Source of the DNA: Pseudolabrys sp. | Lineage (GTDB): Bacteria; Pseudomonadota; Alphaproteobacteria; Rhizobiales; Xanthobacteraceae | DNA: 64,000 nt | Reading direction: 5' to 3' | Assembly (NCBI GenBank): GCA_030684935.1 | Contig: JAUXXH010000011.1 | Coordinates: 58,670-122,669, forward strand | Shown here: piece after piece, positions 46,984 through 55,652 of the stretch | How positions within the stretch are numbered: the stretch's first letter is position 1 | How the letters are laid out: every line of letters begins with the position of its first letter | Translations under genes and position numbers: made by a program | Notes under the pieces: generated by a model | What the model saw: only the letters and a program-made list of their open reading frames with translations | Databases searched by the model: none | What the model was told of the DNA's origin: nothing

Positions 46984-47769
46984 ATGAAGATCGCCAGCTT
47001 CAACATCAATAACATCAACCGGCGGCTGCCGAACCTGCTGCACTGGCTGAAGGCGGCGCGGCCCGATATCGTCTGCTTGCAGGAGTTGAAGGCGGCCGAT
47101 GCGGAGTTTCCCGCCGCGGCGCTGGCGAAGGCCGGCTACCAGGCGGTGTGGCGCGGCCAGCAGACCTGGAACGGCGTCGCCATCCTGTCGCGCGGCGCCG
47201 AGCCCATCGTTACCCGCACCGCCCTGCCCGGCGACCCGGCCGACACGCAGAGCCGCTACATCGAAGCAGCGGTCGACGGCATCCTGGTCGGCTGTCTCTA
47301 TCTGCCCAACGGCAATCCGCAGCCGGGCCCGAAGTTCGATTACAAGCTGGCGTGGTTCAAACGTCTCGCCACGCATGCAAAGACGCTGCTGCGCGCGGGC
47401 GTGCCGGTCGTGCTGGCCGGGGACTACAACGTCGCTCCGACCGCGCTGGACATCTACCCAACCAAGTCATGGGACAATGATGCGCTGGTGCATCCGGCAA
47501 GCCGCGCGGCTTACGCCAAACTGGTCAAGCAGGGCTGGACCGACGCCATACGCACGCTGCATCCCGGCGAGCCGATGTTCACGTTCTGGCATTACATGCG
47601 CAACCGCTGGCCGCGTGACGCCGGGCTGCGCCTCGATCATCTGCTGTTGAGCCCCTCGCTCGCCGAACGTCTGGTCGACGCCGGCGTCGACCGTGCCGTG
47701 CGCGGCCGGCCGAACGCCAGCGATCATGCGCCGGTCTGGGTGGAACTGCGCGCGAAAAAACGGCGCTAG
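46984..47769 (+). CDS. xthA: Exodeoxyribonuclease III
   Basis: A 261-residue AP endonuclease/3'-5' exonuclease for base-excision repair. MKIASFNINNINRR, the metal-binding glutamate of VCLQELKA, GDYNVAPTALDIY, and the C-terminal LRLDHLLLSPSLA and NASDHAPVWVEL complete the catalytic set. It follows the flavoprotein closely and converges with a small membrane gene. Confidence 0.95.
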   Translation: MKIASFNINNINRRLPNLLHWLKAARPDIVCLQELKAADAEFPAAALAKAGYQAVWRGQQTWNGVAILSRGAEPIVTRTALPGDPADTQSRYIEAAVDGILVGCLYLPNGNPQPGPKFDYKLAWFKRLATHAKTLLRAGVPVVLAGDYNVAPTALDIYPTKSWDNDALVHPASRAAYAKLVKQGWTDAIRTLHPGEPMFTFWHYMRNRWPRDAGLRLDHLLLSPSLAERLVDAGVDRAVRGRPNASDHAPVWVELRAKKRR

Positions 47770-47788
47770 CGTTCAGTCAAAGCCGGCG

Positions 47789-48184
47789 CTATGCGCGGCT
47801 TGCGGCCTCAAGCGGCGGCGCGCGTTGCGCAACAGGCGAGCGTCTGGTGCTGTCCAGCGCCGCCAGCCCGATATAGGCCACCACAGCCGCGCCGATGGCG
47901 CCGGCCAGCCAGATAACGACCATCAGCACCCAGTCGATCGGACCGCCGATATCCGAGAGCTGTGAACTGGTGATCGTCAGCATCAGCCAGATGCCGAAAA
48001 AGCCGCCGGCGACGCCGACCAGTTCGGCGATCACGAAACGCCGCGCGTAAATGCCGCGGTCCCGGACGATCACACCGACGAAGCCGACGAGCCCGAGCAC
48101 GACGAGGATAACGAGCGGCCAGAACAGCCATCCCAGCATTTCCTGAAACACGGCCACCAGCACAAAGACATCAAGGTCTTTCAT
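47789..48184 (-). CDS. Small membrane protein (DUF5368-like)
   Basis: A 131-residue protein with three or four membrane helices (FQEMLGWLFWPLVILVVLGLVGFVGVIVRDRGIY; LVGVAGGFFGIWLMLTIT; IDWVLMVVIWLAGAIGAAVVAYIG). The pattern resembles a family named DUF5368, called from memory. It follows the Tat-type flavoprotein gene by 15 bases and may provide a membrane anchor or quinone site for it; this is inference. Confidence 0.65.
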   Translation of the reverse strand: MKDLDVFVLVAVFQEMLGWLFWPLVILVVLGLVGFVGVIVRDRGIYARRFVIAELVGVAGGFFGIWLMLTITSSQLSDIGGPIDWVLMVVIWLAGAIGAAVVAYIGLAALDSTRRSPVAQRAPPLEAASRA

Positions 48185-48199
48185 GATTTCCTCCCGGGC

Positions 48200-49516
48200 T
48201 CAGGCCTGCCCGCGCAGCATGGCGAGATAGGTCGGCTTGAGCGCGATTTCTTTCATCACCCAGGACACCCAAAGCTCCTCAAGCGGCGCAATCACCCCCG
48301 GAAACGACGGGACCAGGTTATTGTCGTAATCGAACTCGACCAGCATCGCGCGGCCAATGCGCGTGATGAGCGGGCACGATGTGTAGCCGTTGTAGCTCGC
48401 GGTCGACACCTTGCCGTCGATGTCGGCGACCAGATGATCGACGGCGACCGGCACCTGCCATTTGACGCTGGCGGCCGTCTTGCCTTTCGGCACGCCGGCG
48501 ATATCGCCGACGCCAAAGACATTCCGGTAACGGCGGTGACGGAGCGTATGCCGGTCAACGTCCAGCCAACCGTCGGCAGCGAAGGGCCCGTCGCGCCAAG
48601 GCAGCGGACTGTTGCGCACGGCATCCGGTGCGCGCATCGGCGGGATCACGTTCACAAAATCGTAGCCTATATCACGCGTACCTTGCGGCGTCCTGAACGT
48701 CGCAATGCGGCGCGCCGGGTCGATGGCCGTCATCACGTGGTCGTGCACGACCTTGACGCCGCGGTCCTGGAACAACATGCGGACCTTCTCGGACACGATC
48801 GGCACGCCGAACAAGGTATTGTTGTTCGCGGCATAAATGAGTTCGGCGCGGCCCCGGTTGCCCCGGCGGCGCAGATGGTCGTCGGCGATGAACGTATACT
48901 TGAGCGGCGCACCGGCGCATTTCATTTCAATTGCGGGCCGTCCGAACAAGCCGACGCCGCCGGCGTCAGCGAACCGCGACAGTTCGCGCCAGGTCGCCGC
49001 GGCGAATTCCGGCCCGGCATAGACACTGCCGATGCCATTGCTGCCGATCAGACTGGTGTCCATGCCGGCGATGGCGGCGTAATCAAGGTGCAGTCCCGTC
49101 GCCACGATGAGGAAGTCGTATTCGACGCTGCGGCCGCTGGAGGTCTTGACCTTGCGGCCTTCGGGGTCGAATTCCGCCACCGTTTCCTCGATGAGGGTCA
49201 CGCCCCGCGGTATGTGGCTCGCCGTCGACGAGATCGTGTAGCCGGCCGGCTTGAGCCCCCCGGCCACCAGCGTGAAGCCGGGCTGGTAATAGTGCTCCTT
49301 GCGCGCGTCGATGAGGGTGATCTGCGCGCCGTCAAGGCGATCCGACAGACGGGCGGCCGCCGCAAGCCCGGCCGCACCGGCGCCGGCGATCACGATGCGG
49401 GCCTTGGTCTTCACCTGCGAGAACGCCTGTCGCGGCAATCCGAACGCCGCCGCTCCCAGTGCGGAAATTCCGCTCACCATCAGCCCACGGCGGCTGACTG
49501 CCGCGATGCTCGGCAT
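48200..49516 (-). CDS. Tat-exported sulfide:quinone oxidoreductase-like flavoprotein
   Basis: A 438-residue FAD/NAD(P) oxidoreductase. A twin-arginine signal (SRRGLMVSG) with a hydrophobic stretch precedes the FAD loop VIAGAGAAGLAAAARL. Two cysteines are well placed, Cys200 (EMKCAGAPLKYTF) and Cys381 (SCPLITRIG), as in SQR and flavocytochrome c sulfide dehydrogenases. ALIDAR..HYYQPGFTLVAGG is the family N-terminal block. It probably oxidises sulfide or a related reductant in the periplasm, with the small membrane protein behind it. No cytochrome subunit gene is adjacent. Confidence 0.85.
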   Translation of the reverse strand: MPSIAAVSRRGLMVSGISALGAAAFGLPRQAFSQVKTKARIVIAGAGAAGLAAAARLSDRLDGAQITLIDARKEHYYQPGFTLVAGGLKPAGYTISSTASHIPRGVTLIEETVAEFDPEGRKVKTSSGRSVEYDFLIVATGLHLDYAAIAGMDTSLIGSNGIGSVYAGPEFAAATWRELSRFADAGGVGLFGRPAIEMKCAGAPLKYTFIADDHLRRRGNRGRAELIYAANNNTLFGVPIVSEKVRMLFQDRGVKVVHDHVMTAIDPARRIATFRTPQGTRDIGYDFVNVIPPMRAPDAVRNSPLPWRDGPFAADGWLDVDRHTLRHRRYRNVFGVGDIAGVPKGKTAASVKWQVPVAVDHLVADIDGKVSTASYNGYTSCPLITRIGRAMLVEFDYDNNLVPSFPGVIAPLEELWVSWVMKEIALKPTYLAMLRGQA

Positions 49517-49642
49517 TTCAAGTCTCCTTGGCTACGAAGCCTGATTGTCTAAATGAGCACCGGAGCGCGCGTGGGCATTGATGCAAATCAACCGCAACGC
49601 CGGTATGTGCCGCGTGCTTGATCCCGCCGTGACGCCGCGGCG

Positions 49643-51076
49643 CTAGCGCGGCGCGTTGAGCCGTTGCCGCAGAGCGTCGCGGTCGACCTTGCCGGTGCGG
49701 CCGAGTGGCAATTCATGGCCGAAGTGATAGACGTCCGGCCGCTTGTAGGCCTCGACGCGCTCAGCGACCCAGCGGCGCAATTCCTTCTCGTCGATCGCCC
49801 CGGCGCGCGGCACGATCAGCACATGAATGCGCTCGCCGGCGATCTCGTCGGCGACGCCGACCGTCAGCGCCGCCGCCACCGCCGGATGCTGCGCCAGCAC
49901 GCCGTCGAGTTCGAGCGGTGACACCTTGGCGCCGGCGCGCGCGATCAGGTCCTTGCTGCGGCCGACCAGTTCGGGCGTGCCGTCCGGCTTCAGCCGCGCC
50001 AGATCGCCAGTGCGGAAATAGCCGTCGGCAAAGGCGGCCTGCGTCAGCGCCGGCTGGTCGAGATAGCCGTTCATGATGAAGGGCGTCAGAATCTGCAATT
50101 CGCCGGCCTCGCCCGCCGGCACCGCGCGGCCCTGCGCATCGGCGATACGGAAGCGCTCGCTGGTCGAGATGCGGCCGAGGCCGCTGGCGAAGACCGCGCC
50201 GCGCGCGGTCGACAGAAAGAAATCCGAACTCGCGGTTTCGGTCAGGCCGTAGATGTCGGTGATCGCCGCAGTTGGCAAAAGTTCAGCGATGCGCTGGCCG
50301 AGCGCCGGGCTGAACGGTTCGCCGCCGGTGTGAATGCGGGTCAGCGCGAGGCCGCCGCGCAATGGCGAGTTCACGGCCGCGTCGGTCGCCAGCAGCTTGC
50401 GCAACATGGTCGGCACGAACGCCGCGTCGGTGATGCCCTGCGCGGCGAGGTCGTCGATCAAGGTCGCGGCATCGAAGCGCGCCCGCATGACGACGCTGCC
50501 GCCCTTCAGCAGCGTCAGCAGCGTGAACCAGATACCGAAGATGAAGGTGATCTGCAGCACCAGCAACGCCCGCGTCGCCGGCGTGAAGTTCAGGTGGCTG
50601 TCGATCTCCAGCAGCTTGCGTGCGAAGGCATCGTGGCCGATCACCACGCCCTTGGGCGCGCCGGTCGAGCCCGAGGTGAAGATGATGATTGCCGCGCCTT
50701 GCAGCAGCGGGCGTTCCGGCGGCGGCGGATGATCGCCGATGCGCAGCGCCCGGCCGTCCGACAGCATCAGGCGCGCCTTGGTCGCGCTTCGCGTCGCTTC
50801 GGTCGCCGCCGCCGGCGCGTCGCGGCTGACCGGCACCACCACGCCGCCGGCCGCCCAGACGCCGAGGAAGGCGGCGATATTCTGCGGCGCATTGGCGATC
50901 GGCACCAGCACCGGCTCGTCGGCGCGCAGGCCCGCGACCCGCAGCGCTTCGGCAATTTCGCGGGCCGACGCTGCTAGGCCGGCGTAACTGAGGCGATCCT
51001 GCGCGTCCTCCAGCGCGACCGCATCGCCGAAGGCATCGCAGGCGGCGAACAGCCGCGCGTCGAGCCGCTCGGTCAT
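49643..51076 (-). CDS. AMP-dependent acyl-CoA ligase
   Basis: A 477-residue adenylate-forming enzyme. The P-loop IIFTSGSTGAPKGVVIGH, TDIYGLTETA, YFRTGDLARLKPDGTPELVGRSKD and the C-terminal lysine in GRTGKVDRDAL are all intact. It is somewhat short for acyl-CoA ligases. The substrate is unknown. It overlaps the enoyl-CoA hydratase gene by four bases, so together they may activate and hydrate an unsaturated or aromatic acid. Confidence 0.9.
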   Translation of the reverse strand: MTERLDARLFAACDAFGDAVALEDAQDRLSYAGLAASAREIAEALRVAGLRADEPVLVPIANAPQNIAAFLGVWAAGGVVVPVSRDAPAAATEATRSATKARLMLSDGRALRIGDHPPPPERPLLQGAAIIIFTSGSTGAPKGVVIGHDAFARKLLEIDSHLNFTPATRALLVLQITFIFGIWFTLLTLLKGGSVVMRARFDAATLIDDLAAQGITDAAFVPTMLRKLLATDAAVNSPLRGGLALTRIHTGGEPFSPALGQRIAELLPTAAITDIYGLTETASSDFFLSTARGAVFASGLGRISTSERFRIADAQGRAVPAGEAGELQILTPFIMNGYLDQPALTQAAFADGYFRTGDLARLKPDGTPELVGRSKDLIARAGAKVSPLELDGVLAQHPAVAAALTVGVADEIAGERIHVLIVPRAGAIDEKELRRWVAERVEAYKRPDVYHFGHELPLGRTGKVDRDALRQRLNAPR

Positions 51077-51888
51077 GGCGCGAACCGCGCGTCACGCCAG
51101 GCGATCGCCGCGCGCAGGCCGTCGCGCCGCGCGATGTCCATGAAGCGCTGCTTGTCGGCGGAGCCCTCACCCTCGATGGCCAGATCGATGTCGAGCGCCT
51201 CGTCGAGCGCTTCGGTCAATCCCATGATCTCGAATTGCCGGTTGATGGCGCGCTTGGTGTTCTGCACGAGAGCGGGATCGATCACCGCGATGTGCCGCGC
51301 CATGGCCATGGCCGCGGCCTCGACCTCGGCCGCCGGCACTACGCGGTTGATGAGGCCGATGGCATGCGCCTCTTTGGCCGGAATGCGGTCGGCGCCGGTC
51401 AGGATGATTTCCTTGGCGCGCTTGGGGCCCACCAGCCAGGGCAGGATCATGACAACGATGCCGGCACCGAATTTCAGTTCAGGCTCGCCGAAGGTGGCGT
51501 CATCGGCAGCGATGGTGATGTCGCAGCACAGCGCCAGTTCGCAGCCGCCGGCCAGGCAATAACCATTGACCGCGGCGATGGTCGGCTTCTTCAGCGACCA
51601 GAACCGCTTCACCGCCTGGAAGTCGCGGTCGAGAATCTCGCGCCATTGCGCGGCGCCGGACGGCCGCGCCTCCATCTGCTCCTTGAGGTCGAAGCCCGAG
51701 GAGAAATTGCCACCGGCGCCCTTGACCACCAGCACCCGCACGGCGTCGTCGGCCTCGACGATGTCGAGCGCGTCCTGCAATTCGCCGAGCATCTGCTTGT
51801 TGATGGCGTTAAGCCGCTGCGGCCGGTTCAGCGTCAGCACCGCCACCGGCTGGCCGCAGTGCAGCTCGATCGTTTCGAAGTCCGTCAT
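51073..51888 (-). CDS. Enoyl-CoA hydratase/isomerase
   Basis: A 271-residue crotonase-fold protein. The oxyanion-hole strands appear as GNFSSGFDLKEQME and AVNGYCLAGGCELALCCDITIAADDATFGEPELKFG, with the acidic residues in the usual places. It feeds the acyl-CoA ligase behind it (ATGA overlap). The exact reaction could be hydration, isomerisation or dehalogenation. It diverges from tldD across 156 bases. Confidence 0.9.
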   Translation of the reverse strand: MTDFETIELHCGQPVAVLTLNRPQRLNAINKQMLGELQDALDIVEADDAVRVLVVKGAGGNFSSGFDLKEQMEARPSGAAQWREILDRDFQAVKRFWSLKKPTIAAVNGYCLAGGCELALCCDITIAADDATFGEPELKFGAGIVVMILPWLVGPKRAKEIILTGADRIPAKEAHAIGLINRVVPAAEVEAAAMAMARHIAVIDPALVQNTKRAINRQFEIMGLTEALDEALDIDLAIEGEGSADKQRFMDIARRDGLRAAIAWRDARFAP

Positions 51889-52044
51889 CCGTCACCGCCC
51901 CGGCCTTGCGCACGCGAGAACGATAGCAAGGGGCCTCTCTGCGAACAATGCGGGGCCCATCGCGCCTTCTAATTCGTGGCCGCACCCTCGCCAAATCGCC
52001 GCAAAGACCTTATCTGATGGGGAACCCAAGCTTCCGGAGCCGCC

Positions 52045-53469
52045 ATGACAGACCCTGCCCTTTCCTCCTTGATCGACCGCGCCGGGCTCGACAAAGCCAA
52101 GGTGCGACAACTGATCGGCCGTGGGCTGGAAGGCGCCGACGACGGCGAACTGTTCCTGGAATATCGGCAGGCTGAAGTGCTGGCCTTCGACAACGGCCGG
52201 CTCAAGCAGGCGACCTATGACACGGCGCAAGGTTTCGGGCTGCGCGCGGTCAAGGACGAAGCGGTCGGTTACGCGCACGCCTCCGACCTGTCGGAAGGCG
52301 CGCTGGCCCGCGCCGCCGAAGCCGTGCGCGCGGTCAAAGGCGGCCACAGCGGCAAATATGCCGAGGCGCCCGGCCGCACCAATCAGAAGCTCTACAGCGA
52401 CGAGAACCCGCTCGGCGAACCGTCGTTCGAGACCAAGGTGAAACTGCTGGAGCAGATCGACGCCTATGCCCGCGCCAAGGATCCGCGCGTGCGGCAGGTG
52501 ACCGCCAGCATCGCGGCCACGTGGCAGGTCGTGGAAATCCTGCGTGCCGATGGCGAGAGCTATCGCGACGTGCGTCCGCTCGTCCGCCTCAATGTGTCGG
52601 TGGTGACCGGCGACGGCGACCGCCAGGAAAGCGGCAGCCACGGCTTCGGCGGCCGTGAAGGCTATGCGCGCTTTATCGAAACGCATTCGTGGCAAGGCGC
52701 GGTCGACGAAGCCGTGCGTCAGGCGCTGGTCAATCTCGGCGCAGTCGCGGCGCCCGCCGGCGAAATGGATGTCGTACTTGGCGCCGGCTGGCCCGGCGTG
52801 ATGCTGCACGAGGCCGTCGGCCACGGCCTTGAAGGCGATTTCAACCGCAAGAAGACCTCGGCCTTCGCCGGCCTGATGGGCCAGCGCGTCGCCGCCAAGG
52901 GCGTCACCGTGGTTGACGACGGCACCATGCAGTCGCGGCGCGGCTCACTGTCGATCGACGACGAAGGCACGCCGACCAGCCGCACGACGCTGATCGAGGA
53001 CGGCATTCTGGTCGGCTACATGCAGGATCGCCAGAACGCGCGGCTGATGGGCATGAAGCCGACCGGCAACGGCCGGCGCGAGTCGCATGCGCACGTGCCG
53101 ATGCCGCGCATGACCAACACCTACATGCTGGCCGGCCAGCATGAGCCGGCCGAGATCATCGCCTCGGTGAAGAACGGCCTCTATGCCGTCAGTTTCGGCG
53201 GCGGCCAGGTCGACATCACCTCGGGCAAATACGTGTTCCAGTGCACCGAGGCGTACAAGATCGAGAACGGCAAGGTCACGGCGCCGGTCAAGGGCGCCAT
53301 GCTGATCGGCAACGGACCGACCGACCTGCACCGCATCTCGATGATCGGCAACGACTTCGCGCTGGACCCCGGCATCGGCACCTGCGGCAAGAACGGCCAG
53401 GGCGTGCCGGTCGGCGTCGGTCAGCCGTCCCTGCGCATGGACAAGATCACCGTCGGCGGCACGGCGTAA
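52045..53469 (+). CDS. tldD: Metalloprotease TldD
   Basis: A 474-residue protein. The zinc motif HEAVGH (His255, Glu256, His260) sits in GVMLHEAVGHGLEGDFNRK. TldD works with TldE in the maturation of microcin B17 and the degradation of CcdA; the CcdA/CcdB pair directly downstream may be a functional neighbour. TldE is not in this window. Confidence 0.96.
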   Translation: MTDPALSSLIDRAGLDKAKVRQLIGRGLEGADDGELFLEYRQAEVLAFDNGRLKQATYDTAQGFGLRAVKDEAVGYAHASDLSEGALARAAEAVRAVKGGHSGKYAEAPGRTNQKLYSDENPLGEPSFETKVKLLEQIDAYARAKDPRVRQVTASIAATWQVVEILRADGESYRDVRPLVRLNVSVVTGDGDRQESGSHGFGGREGYARFIETHSWQGAVDEAVRQALVNLGAVAAPAGEMDVVLGAGWPGVMLHEAVGHGLEGDFNRKKTSAFAGLMGQRVAAKGVTVVDDGTMQSRRGSLSIDDEGTPTSRTTLIEDGILVGYMQDRQNARLMGMKPTGNGRRESHAHVPMPRMTNTYMLAGQHEPAEIIASVKNGLYAVSFGGGQVDITSGKYVFQCTEAYKIENGKVTAPVKGAMLIGNGPTDLHRISMIGNDFALDPGIGTCGKNGQGVPVGVGQPSLRMDKITVGGTA

Positions 53470-53489
53470 ATCAGGGATTTCGGCCTTTA

Positions 53490-53518
53490 TTGAGATTTTT
53501 GCTGATGCGCATTACCAT
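53490..53518 (+). promoter_or_regulatory. Promoter of ccdAB
   Basis: TTGAGA (53490-53495) and TACCAT (53513-53518) are separated by 17 bases. The -10 element lies inside the inverted repeat that forms the probable CcdA operator, so bound antitoxin would block it. Confidence 0.5.
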
Positions 53519-53524
53519 GCGCAT
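53505..53524. promoter_or_regulatory. CcdA operator candidate
   Basis: ATGCGCAT-TACC-ATGCGCAT: two copies of a self-complementary octamer flanking a 4-base spacer, 14 bases before the antitoxin start. This is the form expected for autoregulation by the CcdA dimer. The ribosome-binding site AGGAGG follows at 53528-53533. Confidence 0.6.
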
Positions 53525-53538
53525 GGCAGGAGGCGGCC

Positions 53539-53778
53539 ATGATGGGCGATCGACAGGTCCGCAAGCGCGCGGTTAATCTGTTCGTTGAAACCGAACTGCT
53601 CGAAGCCGCCAAGCGTCTGGGCATCAACCTGTCCGACACGCTGGAGCGCCGCCTGCGCATGATCGTCAAGGCGGAGCAGGAGAAGCGCTGGGTCGAGGAC
53701 AACAAGGCAGCATTCGCGGCCTATAACCATCGTGTCGCAAGCCATGGGCTGCTGTCAGACGATGCCGGGCTGCTATGA
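53539..53778 (+). CDS. ccdA: CcdA-family antitoxin
   Basis: A 79-residue antitoxin. The N-terminal part RKRAVNLFVETELLEAAKRLGINLSDTLERRL is the ribbon-helix-helix DNA-binding and dimerisation region, and the C terminus with EKRWVEDNKAAFAAYNHRV is the toxin-binding tail. The start at 53539 has AGGAGG with a 5-base spacer. It overlaps the toxin gene by four bases (ATGA), typical for this pair. It should neutralise CcdB and repress its own promoter. Confidence 0.9.
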   Translation: MMGDRQVRKRAVNLFVETELLEAAKRLGINLSDTLERRLRMIVKAEQEKRWVEDNKAAFAAYNHRVASHGLLSDDAGLL

Positions 53779-54095
53779 CGGCGAAACAGTTCGACGTCTT
53801 CGCCAATCCGTTTCCGCGCAGCCGGGAACGGCAGCCTTTCCTCGCATCGCTGCAGAACGACCTGCTTGACCGAACCCTCGACACCACCGTGGTGGCGCCG
53901 CTTGAGCCCGCCGGATCCGGCACCTTTGCCGACCGGCTCAATCCGCGCGTCGAGATCGACGGTGCGCCTTTTGTGCTGATGACGCAGGAACTGGTAACGG
54001 TGCGCAAAAGCGTCCTGGGCCAGCCGCACGGTTCGATTGCCGGCGAGCGCGCCGCCATCATCGCCGCGCTGGACCTTCTGTTCACCGGCTTCTGA
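53775..54095 (+). CDS. ccdB: CcdB-family toxin
   Basis: A 106-residue CcdB homologue, expected to poison DNA gyrase. QFDVFANPFPRSRERQPFLASLQNDLLD and APFVLMTQELVTVRKSVLG are family blocks. The C terminus ends LLFTGF, whereas F-plasmid CcdB ends in a Trp-Gly-Ile triad needed for toxicity; here the tryptophan is Thr and the final residue Phe. It may be attenuated or target a different gyrase surface. It is coupled to ccdA. Confidence 0.88.
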   Translation: MTAKQFDVFANPFPRSRERQPFLASLQNDLLDRTLDTTVVAPLEPAGSGTFADRLNPRVEIDGAPFVLMTQELVTVRKSVLGQPHGSIAGERAAIIAALDLLFTGF

Positions 54096-54098
54096 TCG

Positions 54099-54590
54099 TC
54101 AAAAATACGCAATCGCCCGGCCGCAGATCGCCACCGCCAGCCAGATCGTCAGTGACAGAATGCCGGCCGTGCGCGCCGCGCCTGGCAGCCGCGCCAGCGG
54201 CGGCAAGTCCCGCACTTTCGGCGCGGTGACCCATTCGAACACCGCGATATTGATCAGCCCGAGCGCAATCAGGCCGAGCTTGATCTGGTACACCGGGTTC
54301 ATGATGACGTGGCTGGCTTCGGCCGCGAACAGAGTGAAGCCGGAAACGACCAGTCCTGCGAAGGCCGCCATCGCGGCGATGCGCGCGCCGCGCAATACAC
54401 GGCCCGGCGCGGTCGCGGCGAACAGGCCGGCCATACGCAGATCCATCACCGCGATCGCACCGGCGAAGCAAACCAGCGAGACGATGTGGCCGACATTGGC
54501 GACCGGATAGGCCCACAGCGACTGGCGGATGCCGGCGCCGAAACCGGATTGCTCCAAAGCGATGAAAACCGCCGGCGCGCTGTCCAGCAT
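54099..54590 (-). CDS. Small multi-helix membrane protein (DUF6644-like)
   Basis: A 163-residue protein with four membrane helices, among them VANVGHIVSLVCFAGAIAVMDLRMAGL, IAAMAAFAGLVVSGFTLFAAEASHVI and IKLGLIALGLINIAVFEWV. The layout resembles CopD-like/DUF6644 proteins, named from memory. It follows the exported gene by three bases and is certainly co-transcribed. It may carry a histidine-based heme or copper site (VGH, EASHV). Confidence 0.65.
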   Translation of the reverse strand: MLDSAPAVFIALEQSGFGAGIRQSLWAYPVANVGHIVSLVCFAGAIAVMDLRMAGLFAATAPGRVLRGARIAAMAAFAGLVVSGFTLFAAEASHVIMNPVYQIKLGLIALGLINIAVFEWVTAPKVRDLPPLARLPGAARTAGILSLTIWLAVAICGRAIAYF

Positions 54591-54593
54591 CGG

Positions 54594-54956
54594 CTACCGC
54601 ATCTCGAAAGTTTTGCCGTCCACCGTAATGCGCTCGGCCCGCATCTCGTCCTTCTCCGCCGTCGACGGATAACCGTAAGCGGTCACCGTCTTGCCGACCG
54701 CCACCAGTTCCGCCAGCGCGCCGCGATTGTTCATGCGGAAGGTCGGCGCCAGCGTCACCGTCCACACTTTGTCACGGCCCTTGACCTGGATGGTGGCGTG
54801 CGGATTTTCGTATTTCGAGGTGACTATGGGCCCGGTCACAGTGACGGGCTTTGCAGCGTCGTAGCTGCCCCAGCCGTGATGGGCGAGTGCCGGGCCGGCA
54901 ACCAGGCCGACAGCGAAGGTCAGCAGTACGATCCGCCTGTTTATTCTATCGGACAT
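54594..54956 (-). CDS. Small exported protein (DUF6152-like)
   Basis: A 120-residue protein with a signal peptide (RRIVLLTFAVGLVAGPALA) followed directly by HHGWGSYDAAKPVTVTGPIVTSKYENPHATIQVKGRD. The HHGW start and the beta-rich rest match a family named DUF6152, a small periplasmic domain. The N-terminal histidine pair after cleavage suggests metal binding. The start at 54956 is preferred over 54974 or 54995 because it gives a clean signal peptide. It leads the two-gene unit with the membrane protein behind it. Confidence 0.7.
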   Translation of the reverse strand: MSDRINRRIVLLTFAVGLVAGPALAHHGWGSYDAAKPVTVTGPIVTSKYENPHATIQVKGRDKVWTVTLAPTFRMNNRGALAELVAVGKTVTAYGYPSTAEKDEMRAERITVDGKTFEMR

Positions 54957-55004
54957 TGACGGTCTCCATGGCATGCGTTGCCCATTGTACGGCATGAATT
55001 GCAG

Positions 55005-55553
55005 CTAGCGCACGACACCCGACAAGCAGCACGGCTTGCGCCGTGGCGGCGTGATCCTGTCCTTGAGAAAGCAACGTGCGGTCTGGCCAATGTATCCGGG
55101 CCGGACATAGGTCCAGGCGCGGCATTTGTTCTCACCTTCGCAGGCGGCCTTGCAGGCTGCTGCGGTTGGATCCGGCGGCATGTCGAAGTCGCGATAGTCG
55201 CCGCCGAGCCGGTCGATCGAGGTTTCGATCGCTCCCGGGCGCGGCTCATCGACGGCGGCACCGCGCACGCCCGACACGCAGCATTTGGCTGCAACGGGGG
55301 GCGGCACCGTTGATTTCAGCCAGCAGGTCGCCTGCGCATTGGCGGTGCGCGGATAAGAGAAGCTCCAGGCCCGGCAGCGCCCGTCGCGCTCGCAGCGGGA
55401 CGCGCATACGGCCGGATCGCCGCTCTTGATCTGAAAGCTGGCATAATCGCCGCCGCGGCGGTCGAAACCCGATTGCGCCTGCGCCGGAGACGTCAGACCG
55501 ACGACGGCAACCGCCAGCACCGCCGCCAGACCATAAAAGTACCGCCTTCGCAT
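55005..55553 (-). CDS. Exported protein with two PAN/Apple domains
   Basis: A 182-residue protein. The signal peptide MRRRYFYGLAAVLAVAVVGLTSPAQA is followed by two similar cysteine-rich repeats, each with the order DRRGGDYASFQIKSGDPAVCASRCERDGRCRAWSFSYPR..CWLKSTVPPPVAAKCCVSG and DRLGGDYRDFDM..CKAACEGENKCRAWTYVRPG..CFLKDRITPPRRKPCCLSG. This is the PAN/Apple fold, an adhesion or ligand-binding module of surface proteins. The start at 55553 is fixed by the signal peptide. The partner is unknown. Confidence 0.85.
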   Translation of the reverse strand: MRRRYFYGLAAVLAVAVVGLTSPAQAQSGFDRRGGDYASFQIKSGDPAVCASRCERDGRCRAWSFSYPRTANAQATCWLKSTVPPPVAAKCCVSGVRGAAVDEPRPGAIETSIDRLGGDYRDFDMPPDPTAAACKAACEGENKCRAWTYVRPGYIGQTARCFLKDRITPPRRKPCCLSGVVR

Positions 55554-55652
55554 TCCGAACCGCCAGCCTGAGCCCACCAGCGGTATCGTAACGCACAGAG
55601 TTCGCCCCGGCGTGCACATTCTCGGCATTGGCGGCCGTGGGCGGAAAAGTTT

